Origin: Gymnogyps californianus
Taxonomy: Eukaryota > Chordata > Aves > Accipitriformes > Cathartidae
Length of the DNA stretch: 64,000 bases
Direction of reading: 5' to 3'
NCBI RefSeq assembly: GCF_018139145.2
Contig: NC_059474.1
Coordinates: 36,660,344-36,724,343, forward strand
Each line of letters opens with the position of its first letter. Positions within the stretch are counted from its first letter, which is position 1. The translations under genes were made by a program, and so were the position numbers. This document shows, one piece after another, positions 47,641 through 61,262 of this stretch. The notes under the pieces were generated by a model, which did no database searches, was not told the DNA's origin, and saw nothing but the letters and a program-made list of their open reading frames with translations.

Positions 47641-50600
47641 CTCCCTTTCTTGGGTTTGATCCAAGATGAGAAGTGTGAGAAAAATTAGATACTGTACTGG
47701 ATTTTCAGGGCAGGTTATATTTGTCTTTGTAAGTCTAGCTGCAGTGCTTGAAGGCAGAAGCCTTGAGAGTGATTAAGCATCCCTTTCTTGACTCATTTTC
47801 AAATACAGTGATCCTCTTTCAGCCAAAGTGGGTTGGGTTTTGGCATAATTTGTGATCACTTTGGACTCTAACTGCAAACAAAACAATGTCTGGTTTCTGT
47901 TTTGACCTCATGGTCCATAGTATAGTTTTACTTACTCTTAAGTTTTTTCTGCTCACTTGTGACTCCTAAACAGAACAGATATTTTCCTTTTGTCTCTCTG
48001 AAACCATTCTCTTACAACTGTTTGGGGAATAAAATAAAAGTGTAGATGCCAGCTGTGAGATAAAATATACCTGTGATGACATGTAACAGAGCCCTAGTGT
48101 TGAGAACACATACACTGACATGTTACATTTAGCTTTCTTTGGAACCAGAGTAAACAAATAGGATTATGCAGTGAATTAGAATTAGTGTTGCAAGAATACC
48201 CATACAACCATTCTATAAACCAACTTAACAATGCAAAAAAGATGCAGAGAATGATAATAACCTAGCACTCCCTTCCCCTTCTCTTTCCCAACCTCTCTTG
48301 AGATGAAATATGATTTAATAAAACAGTATCTGCTAATACATAACAGCTCAACAACTGAATTCCTTTGTGTGAATACTCTGCTATTGGTGTAAGATGTGAT
48401 GCCAGCCTAAGTATTCTTAAACACTTTTAGTAATATCCACACAGGGGAGTTGTACAGATTTATCAAATGAAACTGATTTGAAAGCTATTTTAGTCTAATT
48501 AATTTGATTTCTTTGTGCAGACAAACTTTCAGTTTTCATGCAGCAACACATCTGTTTGCACCATACTATGTCAAAATGCCTTGAGAGTGGTAAGTAAAAA
48601 CACGTGTAAGCATAAAATTAATGTCACACCCAATCAAATACAAAGCCAATCAATAAATCGGGAAAGGTCATCCCTTTTGAAGACCAGAGTAAATACATGG
48701 TATTTCTGTGGACTCTCATACCAGTTTATCAGAGTACCTCTTCACTGCTAGGTAGTACCAGCACAGTGGTCTGCAAAGGAGAACTTGGTTGTTACTTGAT
48801 TTAGAGAAAAAACAGATACTGGTGTCTTGGTCAGGAGTCCTGAGATAACCCTAGGTCTCAAGGTCATACCTGAATTTCAGTCTCTTTATAGTATGTTAAA
48901 CTATTTGGTAGTATCTAAATCTGGCATTAGACGCAAGCAAAGTTGACAGTTGCCCAAGGGTAGATAGACATGGGTGGAAAAATTATGTCCTGAAGAAGGA
49001 GTTGTGGGGGATACAACACACCAAGTTGTTTTTCCCTTCTCTCTTCTCCCAGGTCAGCAGCACCATATATATGTATTTTGCAGGTGATGAGGAGGGGAAC
49101 AAGAATAGGCTGAATACTGTGAGCATTTATGCATGCAAAGAGCTGAACTAGACCATGGCCTCCTGTTCCTGGGATCAGGGAGCTCACTTAGCTTCAGTAC
49201 CATGATCCTCTCTGAGGTAGCAGTATCTGTCAGAGCCCTTCTGCCACTGCTGTTCAGTTGAATTTTGACCCCTCCACAGGGGAGAGAAAAGCGTGCTATT
49301 CTGTTTCATCCTCAGAGCAAGTACAGTTCAGCTTTGCCTAGACTGCTGAGAAATGCTGAGCACTCAGGACCAACCATGTATGATATTGGTACAATGGGGC
49401 TGCCAGAGCAAAGTCCAATATCTGGTTGTACATAAGAAGGAAACAGAAACCATTGGACTTGCAACACTGGAATTCAGCACTGTACTTACGGGTAATAGAC
49501 TACAGACTTAAGCAGGCAGAAAATCCATGACTCAGGCAACCTTAGTCAGCGGAGCTCAGAGGAAATAAACCACAGTTGGAGGCATTGCCTTTGGGAACGT
49601 TTGTAATGGCTTATTCTGCACGTTTCAGAAGACAGGCAAGGCATTTAAATGACATATTTGTTTTCTGAGGATATTCCGGATCAAAAAGAAGTCATGAAGC
49701 AGTAAAATAACTTCATAAACAAAATATTCCTAGCAGGTATGCAACATAATATAAAAGCATATCACCCTGTGTAATATAAAAGTTGTCGATAACTGGTCAT
49801 CTTCAGAAATTTAGCATTCTTCTTGCAACAGAAAGAATCCCTCTCAACACAAACAGATTTCGGGACAATGTAAACAGGTGTCATGACAGCAGTAGGTCAG
49901 GAATAGAGGCAATTTCCCCTACGACTCTGAGAATGTTATAATAAGATGCTCAAGATGCGAAAGTTCATGTCTTTGGAAGTCATCCATGCCTCATTTTATC
50001 TACCATTAGTTGATCAATGCCATCCATTGATAAATCTGTGCCACCCTAATGCAGAGTGGATCAGGAGAGCCAGGTATCCCATGCTAGCTGAGCTCTGCTA
50101 GACTAGAGAGTGGTGTGGCCACCCCACCCTTTTCACTCGCTGTCCTGGAGCTGAGGGCAGAAGAATTTGAAAAATCTACATGATGGTTTTGATGACCTGG
50201 ATGAAGTATAGTATAGGATGTATATGCATAAAATCCATGGATTCTGATGATTCTGTAACAAGAGACAGTGGCTTATAGATAAAACATATAGCCAAATGAG
50301 AGGTGTGCTGGAGGGGTTTCATCAAGAATTCTCCTCAAAGCCCGTAAGATGTTCTCCATGAGGTCAGGGTTGGCTGTAGGTGAGAGTACCCTGCCTGGGC
50401 AGCAGGGGAAGGAGCGCTGAGGGGCTTCATGTCATGGAGGCGTAACTTGTTCCTCGTTCAACTCTGTAAGCTTCTTTCAGAGCTACAGGAGCTGTCTTGT
50501 CCTTTCTGCAGACTCTCTCCCTCCTGATGGCTGAAGGAACAAGGTGAGATCAAGCAGCTGACAGCTGTAAACACCTTCTGTGAGCCAAGGTAGGTAGACT

Positions 50601-53600
50601 TTGCCTCCCATGGCTTGCCAAGGAGATGCTCAGTAGCTGTGAATTAACTACGTTTGGGGTCATAATGAACTCTCTTCAGTTCTCAAAGCCATGAGGGGCT
50701 GCATGACCGCTTCAGTATTTCTGTAGTAGCCGCAAGTGATCCTAGAGACAGCTGGGTAAAACTGTAATTATGAAATTGCCTAGAGGTTGCTAAGTATAGA
50801 CGTAGCACAGACAAAAGGCTTCAAAGCAATGCCTAAATGTCTCTCAGTCATGCTTAACCTTCAGCGACTAAAACCCCTGCCACGTTCCCTGCCATACGTG
50901 TGTATGACAATTTTCATACCCTCCCAAGCTTGGAACAAAAATAACTTGGAGGCAAACAGTCTCTATGTGTTAATTTGAAATTATTTTCTCTACACCTGTT
51001 GGTCTAAAGGCTGTATGTCAATCATGTAAATTACACCAAGAAATCTTTTAATGAAGTTAGTTAATTTTCTAGAACAAGTCGCTATTACAACACTTGTGGG
51101 GAGGTGGGGAAAGAGTGGCTTACTTGAAATTCAGAGTTAAGATCCAGTGTAAATTCTTGGTGGTTCTGTGGGAAGGAGAAAGGGAGAGAGGGCAAGACTG
51201 GGTGTGAGACAGGCTTGATCTGATTTGGATTCAAATCAGATAGCAGCGTTGGAGACCTGGTGGCAGTGCCCTGTGTCAGTGACCACAGCTTTCCACAGTG
51301 ATAGCAGGAAGGCACGCGCGCTGGTTCAGCACGGCTCAAGCAGACTAAGGCCGCTGTGCCAGTAATAGCAGAGCACAGATCAGCTGAGGACATGCAGCTG
51401 CGTTTCCATCCAATGCACTAGAGCAGCTGACATGGAGTTCGTGGCATCCGTGAGCTCTGATGCCAGCGTGAAAGAGGGGACAGTACCTGAGCTAGCCCAA
51501 AGCCTGCCACTACAGTGTTAACTTGTCACAACTTCTTACAGAAGTTTGACTTAGCAAACATTAGGCTGCCACCATCCGATGCAAGGTAATTTTTGATTCA
51601 ATAGCAGGAGTTGTGAAACTAGATTTATTGTTGTGAAACCACAACAATATCTATATAGTCTAATACCTAGGGTGGCAACAAGCTGGTGTTATGAAAACCT
51701 TTTGAACACTTTGTAGGGAAACAAAGATGGGATCAGTGCAGAGCAAGTGTTTCTGCAGCTGCTGGGGCTGCTTCACCACCGCATCTAGTCCTTGCTGGGC
51801 ACAAAGGGCAGATGCCCAGCTACATGCAGGCCTGGGTAGGGATGGGGGGCGCTCCTTGGGTGTCCCAGGTGAAGCAAAGCTGGCCAAATACTCTGCTTCA
51901 GGGAGTGTTTCGCAGCTGTGCAGGCTCTGCTTTTTAATTGCCTGTGATTTCCAGCATTAGACCCTGGACTGTGTTCTTGCTGACTTCAGTGAGAGCATGA
52001 CTGCAATAATTCACCAGCAACAGCAGCCCTGGAGAGCTCCCTGTATTACGGCCATGAGAACAGTACAATTCTATACGTCATCTGCATTTTAAATACGCAT
52101 CTGTGCTGTACCGACTGTACAGAAACCTAGGTGTCAGATAAGGGTATGTGGTGTCTGAAATGCAACTGCAGATCAAGGCTGCAGTGCAGGCAGACAGAGG
52201 AAAAAGCAGGTAGAGCCTCTTTGTAACACCTGAACTTATTTTGTCTTCAGGAGCAGGAGGTCTTGATTACACCTAATACTGGCAAATAACTTATTTTAAA
52301 GGACAGTCATCGCTATGACCTGTATGATGTGAATGAAGCATAGCTCACTCAAATGGCAAATCTGCAGTATAATTTTGAACTAAATATTGAGCGACTTTAT
52401 AAAAAATAAAGTCCAAAAGCATGTAAGAGGCATGGAGCATGTGCAGTGTGTGGGGTGCACTTGTATGTGTGGGCATGCCTCTGCTGGGGATGGAGAGGGA
52501 AGCAAGGAGCAGGGAGGGGCAGGCTTGATTGGATGTGAATAATGGGCTTGATTTCCAAGCTTTTCATTGTGAAGCCTTTTCCAGACTGAAAACTTTCCTG
52601 TTCTTCCTGTCGAAAAGCAAATTTCATGGCAAAACAATTCCAAGACTTTGGCTGTCATCCAAACATACTTGGAGCTGTAGTATTTTAGCTGATCAGCAGG
52701 CTCCTTTAATTTTTCTGTCATGCAGCCAAGATCTTGCTGTATAAAGACAATCTCCAGTTCAGCTTTACCATCTGAAATTACTTTTCCTTAGGAAGGAGTG
52801 CTGTAGGAAAAATAGTGTTTGGCCTTAGTGAATCTGGGATTTCTGTAGACTGCTAATGGATATTACAGAAACATCAGTCTGATTTTTATATATATCAGCT
52901 ATATATATGTACATATATATGACTTTTAATAGGAGTTTAACAAACTGATAATAAGTTCTGCCTCAAAATAGCAGGTTACTGATATTTACATAAATTTCTG
53001 TAGGCAGTGGGTAGGGAGACTCTTCCTTGTAAAAGGTCAAGTAATTTTTGAAAATTCTTGTTTATTAAACTGTAGATTATTATACACCTTCATTGCAAGC
53101 AATAATAATGTGGGCTTGTGGGAAGAAAAGTCATGTGATGGCAAGCCATGTGAAATGAAGTTACAAACTGTACTGTCACTACTTGACTTTTTGGTCTAGT
53201 CTGCGTGTGTCTTGAATCATTTTCTGTTTAAGGGCAGGATCCAGAAACCCTTATTCATAAAAGTAACCTGACTGCAGGCAACAGGATTGCTCCCCGTAAG
53301 CTATATTGTCTGCAAGAGCAGGATGGACATACCCTGAAATTACAGCAGATTAGTTGGATGGTAATGTATTAGAAAGCACATTTTGAATTTATTCGGGTCT
53401 TCTTAATTTCTTTTTGGATTCGTTGAGCTCTGCTCCCTTGTTCATCATGAAAAGCTGGGGAGGAGACAGTGTGGTGAGCACAGCCTTGCAGGGCTGAGTA
53501 CTGGGGGCTGCGCCTATACGCTGTACAAGCTTAGACCAAAAGAGTTGCTTCTGCTACTACACCCACTGATGGTGCTGGGCAGACATCACACGCTTACACT

Positions 53601-56600
53601 GAAAACAGAAAATTCCCAGTCTTTTTCTTTTCTATTTTTGGATGGGTGGTGGCAGGAGGGGAGCTCATGTCACTAAAACAAACAGTGGTATAAAAGGATT
53701 TGAAATCACTTTATGCACGACTTTTTCTGGATGTGGATTTTACCCCCTCCTCTAACTACACTGCTCAGAATCTCAGTTAGCTTTTGTGTCTGTTTTGCTC
53801 ACCGATTATTTTGCAAGGCCTTGGGCTTTGATTGTCAATGCATGTTGCTTCCAGAAAGCAATAATAGTTGAACAGTTGCAGTGGTCTGGATTACAGGCAT
53901 CTACATTAGCTTGTGTTGATGACTGCTTTATTGTGTAAGTTCCTATATAGTGTCTGTCCTTTTCAATGACTGGCTGTGGGGAGACTGCTTTGCCTTCAAC
54001 AGGGTGGCATTATTTTCTGTAAAGCAGTGAAGTTGAAATGTGTCTGTGTCCAAAATTCCTTTGGGCTATCTTTTTTATAATCCTAGAATTATTGTACACT
54101 TGCACTAATGTCTCCTGATGGATTGTACCAAAATTGCCTTATCAATGACATTCAGAAGATACAGCTTATTTTATTTTTCCTCTTTATTTTCTTTTTTTTT
54201 TTTTTCCCATCTGGCCATAACTGTGTCACATTCAAAAGAGGACTGCTGGCTTTCCAATGACAGCAAGGTTCCCACCGTGCACACTTAACTGGGTGAAATT
54301 TCTGTGCTTACTTTTAACCAGTGTCATTACTTTGCAGCTTTTTGTAAACAGTGAATGTCAAGTATGTGAGGAACTGCCAACAGTTACGTTGTAGTAACTT
54401 GGAGGGATTTTTACCATCTCCTGAAGGATACGGATTTTCAGTTCATGATCTTCTCTTTATTCATTAGGCAGTTTGTGTGTTTTTAGAAAAATAGTATTTC
54501 TATTCAAACTGAACATGACTCCTATTCTGCTTGTGAGAAAACCAGCTCAGGAAGCAGCACTGTGTGTATAAACTAAGTTTACATTTACTTACTTTTACTT
54601 CACATCCTGTGGGGCTGCATTTGGCTTCCTTCCCATTTTCCTGCCCACCCTCCCCCCATATTTTCCAGGTAAATCTCAAATCTGACACGTTTTCCCCACG
54701 ATCCTGTTGTTCCCGTGATAATCTCTGCTGTTCTTCCTGCGTGCAGCCTAATAACGTCTCAAGCCTGTTCCAGCGGTGGGACAACTGTCCAGGGAATGCC
54801 ACGTAAAGGTCTGGAGAACCTCTTATCACACAAGTGATACCCAAGTCTTTACCCAAACCTTGCATCTAGGAGTCCTTTTACTACTGTTTTCACCTGGGCT
54901 TTACATGGTCTCCACTGCATCTTCTTGCAGCACTGTGTCATTTTTAGCGGGTCATTCAAGGCAAGTGATGCTGCTTATTTAACTCTGCCTCCTTCTGCAA
55001 TTTACTCTTCCTGAAACTCCAGAAGGTCTTCATGCTGACCAAGAGGTTTGTCCATAGTGGATCAGTGTAGGATAGAGGCTTTACCTTGGAAAGAGACTAA
55101 TTTGAACAGGTTTCCAATATGTCTCAGGGTGTTCAAATGAGCTTAAATTCACTTTAAAAAAAAAAATAATTCAGCACAAGTGACACTCCCCACCCCCAAG
55201 TTTACCAGAAAAATTAATTTATGAAAGGACAAAAAATAAATGTCACCACTGGAACTTCAGATTTCTGTTCATCAGTTTGAAGGGAGAATAAGTCCTGGAG
55301 CTCAGTGCTGTTTATCCTGTGGTTTTGTAGTCACAAGGGGGAATCTAAGTCTGAACTCCAAAATTTGCATCTCATCACTCAATTATCGGTAACTCCGGAG
55401 AGTTTTTCTCGATTTATGCCAGTGTACCAGACAGATCCTAACACTAGTTCTTATTTTTACAACTTGAAGGAGCCCCTGATCTTCTCTTCCTCGGCAGTGT
55501 GCAAACAGAAAGCAGAAAAGAGAGTCCCTCCCCTCCTCAGATAAACTCTGACCTAATTTGGGCTAATCCTGGGAAGGGCAAGTGCCGCCGAAAGCTGCTG
55601 GGGAGCTTTGAGAGGAAGAGGACACAGAAGAGCTTTGTGTGACAGTCTGATGTAAGTCAAAGCTTAGTCACGTATTAGCTCAGCATTGATGACATTAGCC
55701 ACTCTACATTCAGCCTTAGCTTCGTTCCTTCAGATGTTTTATTGTTATGGAGTTTTTTTTGATGGAGAAAGATCAGATAGATAAAACATCAGCTTCGACA
55801 CATAATTCTGCTTAAAGTAACCAAAAATCCCCAGAGCACAAACTCCTGTCCTACCAGTAGTTTTTGCCTGAGCATGGTTATTGTAGCCCTTTTTCTTGAC
55901 AGTTAGAAGAGAGAATCTTTTTTGCTTCCTTTTGTTATGATCACCGTACAGAGGTGAATGAGCACGTTTTGTGCTCTGGCTCCAATTATACTGTGGGAAC
56001 CCTGAAAGGTTACGGAGGGCACAAAGGTCTCAGTATCATTTTAGAAATAAGAGGTCTCAATGCTGATGTATTAGTAAGTAGGGAAAGCCCCAGGGTTAAG
56101 TTCATGACTTTGCCGGGCACTTGAACGTGAGACCTGCTAGCGTTGATGGTGAGTCAACAGTGTGATTCAAGTTGCGGCGTCCCTACCTCATTTCTAAGGG
56201 TGTCTGCAAGAAACAAAATTCAGGAGTTTGTCGAGCTGTGAGCAACAAGAGAGTAAAAAAAGTCAGTGCTATGGTCGCAACAGGAAGACTAGTTTTTATT
56301 GACTCCTATTGCAATAATCTTAGATATCAAATACATTTTATACAATGAAAAAGGTCAAAGCTGACAATTACAAAGTAAACTAGAGTACTGACATTATTCT
56401 GTTTTGAAAATTGTTTTATCACTTTTTGTGTTCTTTAAGAAAAATACTTGATATTGGGAAATGTGTAAAAGAGAACGTACAGAGAATGGGTGGGTGTTTT
56501 TTGGTTTTTTTTTTAGCTAGTACTCAAGAAGTGACTTTAGCACTAAAGGGAGTTATGAAAATATCAGCTGCAGCAGTCCATCCTGAGTAGAGCAGCACAG

Positions 56601-57000
56601 CCAAGTCTGGGGAAGGAGTGTTTTGCCAGGGCACTTACTAACCAGCGTGGACATGGCAAGACTCCTTATTTTTGTGGGTGAAATAAACCATGCCAGCTTT
56701 TTTGAGTGTCATCATGTTGACACCACGGACCCTTGGCAAACTATGTTGATATGGGATTGTATCTTTTGCCACCTTTCACTTGAATTACATCAGGAAAGTT
56801 TTGCGACATAGATCTGATCTGTTTAATTCAAAATAGAAGTAAAGATCCTTGGTTTTTCAGGCTTATTCTCTAATGAGTAGGCACTGGAGTAACAGAGAAC
56901 AAATACATACTTTTATCTTGCCACTTTTCATTGAAGTCTTAGTAGTAGGCATAGAGGCAGAAACATTTTGGGGTTTTGCTCTTATTCTTGGTATTCATTT
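47641..57000. other. Long gene-free intergenic region
   Basis: AT-rich with short anonymous frames. The TA microsatellite near 52.9 kb is the only clear repeat. Confidence 0.6.
52886..52920 (+). repeat. TA-rich microsatellite
   Basis: Interrupted TA dinucleotide run: TATATATA, CAGC, TATATATA, TGTACA, TATATATA. Confidence 0.75.
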
Positions 57001-57085
57001 TGCTGTGTAGGCAAATCAGTGCAATTTCTCTTTGCCCTTCTTTCTCAATCTGTGAAATGGAGATAAGGCTGCTCTGAGATTTGAG
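57001..57085 (+). mobile_element. Possible MIR-like CORE-SINE remnant
   Basis: GCTGTGTAGGCAAATCAGTGC followed by CTCAATCTGTGAAATGGAGATAA parallels the conserved MIR core (tgtg...gcaagtcac...ctcatctgtaaaatggggataa). The order and spacing of the blocks fit; divergence is high. Confidence 0.45.
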
Positions 57086-60000
57086 ATGGCTGGGCAGTGC
57101 CATTGTGGGCTAAATCCCAGGGCAGTTTCAGAAATGTAAAGGAGTCAGCATCACTGTGACTTAGTTGGGAACAGTCCTGGTTTGGTCTGGGTATGTGTCA
57201 GCACAAAAATTGACCTCAGGAGGGTAAGTCTGAACCTGTGACTTTTCTACTAGTGATGATTAACGCCGTGAAATACGAGGAAAGATCTGCATTGTTAAAG
57301 GAGATGTGCTTTTGATGTAATCAAAGATCTAAGTGTCTTGTGGTTGGTTCTGTGGTAGCTGTAGATCTGGAAGGAAATTAGGAAATGTAGTTGTGAAAGT
57401 AAAAAAGATGTTGACCAGAGCACTAGGAGACGATTACCCTCTTTTCTATAGGAAAACAGGAATTGACTGTTTTCTTCAATGATTGGAAATAAGATATATT
57501 CATCTTCAAAGGGAGTTCTTGAAAGGCTGGCTCAGTGACACCAACCTCTCCTCAGTCACACTCCAGCTTGCCCTCTGGGCAGCCCTGCAAAGTTGTCCGT
57601 AGTTTGTTTATAGCCCCACCACCTCCCATCTAAGACTTGGAGGAGACGCTGGAAAGATAGCTGTACCTGCAGGCAGTACCTGCGCTGTGGGAAATGGCCT
57701 TTCTGCCAGCGTGGAGGCTTTTAAGCTGCCGTTCTATTGGTCTCATTCCTCTCTGCTTTGAAGGCAACAGAGTGTATCTGAATGACTCCGCTTCACGTTA
57801 TATGCAGATTGTATCTTTTTTCCAAAACTACCCTGGCAGTAAAAAGAGATCAGACAAAATCTCTGCAGAAGAGATTTAACATACTGTAGGCCTTTGGTCT
57901 AATGTGACATGTTACCTGAAAAGTAAAATCTCAGAGAGCATTTATTGGAGTGATAGGAGACTGGTGTCCTCACAAGTACTTGTTTCTAGCTCTCCATTCC
58001 CCACGCAAGCCCTGCAAGGACCCCGTGCCAGAGCTTTTGCTGCGTAGCCACTGGCTGATGTAGCTGGTATACTCTCAATTTCTCTCTGAATGGTGCTTGG
58101 GGTAGGAAGGGGTCATCAGAGAACTGATGCATACAAGGAGTGAAATTATAGCTGAAAATTGTCTGCTTTCAGTTTTAAGCCATTAGGATTTGCAGGCTCC
58201 CATTGCCCCCAGGAAGTTTCTTAACATACCAGAAATTTGTGCTGACACAGAATGGGTCAGGACTTCCTCTTCTCTCTTACTGCATCATATGCGTAAGAGG
58301 CTGATGATCCATTGCACCATGCAGTGGAAGCAGGTGGCTTCTCCTGGCAGCTGCTGCTGCAGATCTGTCTCCAGAAGTTAGTCCCAGAGTTACTCCCGGG
58401 TTGTACCTCTGTGCCGACCAGAGCTTGCCTTGATGCAGGGCGGTGTGGGCCAGAGCCTGTCCTTGTACCTCTCTGAAAAGGGAGGAGGGGGAGGTGTAAC
58501 CTCACGGCATGTAAGCCATAGCATAAAGGAGAACCAGGCTTGGGGAGCACACTGCAAGGAGCGTCACGCTAGTGCTCCCGCTGTGGCTTCTCCCCACGAT
58601 GTCCTCAGGGCTTTGACTGGGGTGTGCTCGGTCTCTGCAAAGCGGAGGCCAGAGCTGCCGCCAAAGAAGTGCGTCACATTGTTGTCGCCCTTGCTCCCAG
58701 AAGTTTGTTGTTCAGATTCTGATCTGAAGTGGGAAGGGAATTAGGGATCTTTTTCTTGGGTGTTTATTCTCCCCTGTGTATGTCTGGACTGCTGCTTAGA
58801 GCAGGGGAAAAAAGGGTGATGGCAAGTTTGTGGGTTATCTTCTTGAAGCTGGGGTGTGTAAACCGTGCTGATGCTCTGCTTGGGAGAAGAGTTGGGCATG
58901 GGAAGGGAGGTTAGGGTATGTGCGGGGTTTAGATGACTGGAGTTTTAGAGGCAGAGCAAGCAGGAAAACTACTGCCAGAAGAGAGGAAAGGTATGCCTTG
59001 GAAATAAAGAACAAGGAAGAGGGAATACTTGCCAAGAGAGGGAGACTGGAGTAGGGAGCCCTTGGTGTAGAAATGAAATTTGTGATCACTGATCCAACAT
59101 AGCACCTGGGAGTAAGGGAGCGAAAAACTGCGTGCAGGCTCAACAGCCAGGTGGTTTGTGCTCACAGGTACAGTGGGTCTGAGGGAAAAGCCAGACTATT
59201 TCTCTGCTGCTATCTGACCATTGGCCAAACTACATATATAAAATAAATAATCAGTTAAGTCAGCGACCAAGTTTTACAGCCTAGATTTGTGCAAGGGTCA
59301 GGTACTGCCCTATCTCCCAAATTCCTGATTTCTGCATTGGGTGTTATTTCTGTTCCTGTTTCAGAATTGTGATCAATACTTTAAGATAGAGTCTGTGCAC
59401 TTATTCTTGAGGTTTGTCCAAACTTTTCTGACCTTACTGCAGCGTGTGGGTGTCTTTTGCTTCTTACTCCGTTTGTCCTTCTCTGATGGCATTGAAAGCT
59501 TTCTTCCTTCCTCCCGCACTCATGTAAGTTAGCTGAGCTTATTTGAGTGCTTGAAGCCTAGTCAGGGCAGTTCGGTCTCAGGATTGCTGTAGCACAACTT
59601 AATCCAGTCAGACCTCAGACTCCTGCCTTGCACCACAAGAGCTCTCTGAAGCAAAAGGAGTTCCTCCTCAAGGGCAGCTTCAGTATTAGGATATCTTTGT
59701 ATCGCAGAGGACAGCTCAGGACTCCTTGTTTCTTTGACACATCCTTGAACAAACATGCATGTATAAACCTGAACAAATACTATTTTTCTTGGACTTTCAG
59801 AGGGAGCACGGATGCATGCGTGGCTCAAGCCCTCACTGTATCAGACTGCTCCGGCATTAAGTGCTTCCCAGCAGCATGGCTGTGAAGTGGCAAAGCTACG
59901 AAACACCACTGCAGAGAGAGGTGGTGAATTCAGAACTCAACTGCTGCATCCTTTCTGAAGAGGTGTCAGCTCTATAAACAAACCTTTCAGCACAAAGTTC

Positions 60001-61199
60001 CTCTCTCCAGCCAGGAAAGGGAGGAAATAGCCCGCCTGGAAACAAATTAACCCTAAGCACTTTTCCCCTCCCCAACCTATTAACATATAAAATCCTTGAA
60101 CTGACCCCAGAGTAGATTTTTTACCCAGAAGAGAGGGCAGGTGCCAAGGGTTCAGTGGACTTTTACCACTATTGTTGAATTTATGCAGAAGATGGTCTGG
60201 TTTTGATGGCTGCGATCAGTAGTGCAGAAACGTGAGAGAGCTGCCTTTGGACGTGGTGGGTTTAGAGTTGGGGGCTAAATCTCTGATGGAGTTCCTATCA
60301 CTATGTGCACCTGTGTTAAGGAGAAAGGAAGCAAGAGGTATCTAATTACCAGACAGTTACAGTTAAAATGGAAAAGAATTTCCAACCCACCATCTTTAAA
60401 TTACTTTGTAAGCCTTGCAGGTTCCCAGCTCCTCTGTCTGTAGACACCACGCCTGTGTGGCGTGGATGTGAGTGGGTAACCATACAAACGAAGCATTAGC
60501 AATCTGCACTGAATAAGCTGATAAAGCTAATCCAGGGGAGTAGGAGCTACTTGAATGCCTTCTTTCAACATATTACTGTAGCTAACATTTTGTTTGGGTA
60601 GTTACAGAGTTTTTCCTCCTAGCTGGGCTAGTCAGGAGGTAAGAGACAGACAGTGCATGCAAGACAGTAGGTCAGAGTTGTGATTGATACCTATGGAGAC
60701 TAAAGGCTTGATTGGAGATGTAGTTACGACTGTCTTCACTGTCGTGCACTCCTCTCCTGTTGTGCTCTGGCCAATTGTGTGTGATGGACTACATCACAGC
60801 TCTTAAAACATTGCTCCCCATCTCCTTGTGGGTATTCCATTTTGGTTTTTATGGTTTTGCAGTGCTGTCTCCCCCAAGGGATAGTGATCAAGTGCCCTGC
60901 CACCGTTGAAATGCCACAATCAGCTGAAAATCGGCCGTGCTCTTCTTCCTGTGTGCTTGAGATTTTTGTTTTGTTTAAAGTGATAAAGCCTTCATAATAA
61001 AATCCAGGCTTGCATTTTAACCCGTTAGGACCTACCATAGAAAGGAGGTCCTAAATAACTGTTACGATCGTTGATGGTTTGCTTAAATATAACACTGTCA
61101 GAACAGCCCTTCCTATCAGTCAGAAGGTATCTGGGGCCATCTGTCGTCAGGTCCAACCTAGCACTATATTACCCACTCCTCTCTCACTGAGGGCTTATT
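57086..61199. other. Intergenic sequence
   Basis: No gene, RNA or nameable repeat is supported. Confidence 0.6.
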
Positions 61200-61262
61200 A
61201 CTGACGCTTGTAAAGTGCTTTGATGGCAAAAGATGTTTGAGATACGGATATCAATATTATAC
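61200..61262 (+). mobile_element. Possible old SINE/LINE tail
   Basis: CTTGTAAAGTGCTTTGATGGCAAAAG followed by GATATCAATATTAT resembles the tail shared by several ancient amniote SINEs (gtaaagcgctttgag...gctatataaatgc...attatt). The evidence is a short similarity by eye only. Confidence 0.32.

Noticed and set aside
50190..50250. Possible LINE fragment (GATGACCTGGATGAA)
   Set aside because: Only a short match to the CR1 DLDD segment; the surrounding translation does not continue the reverse transcriptase pattern.
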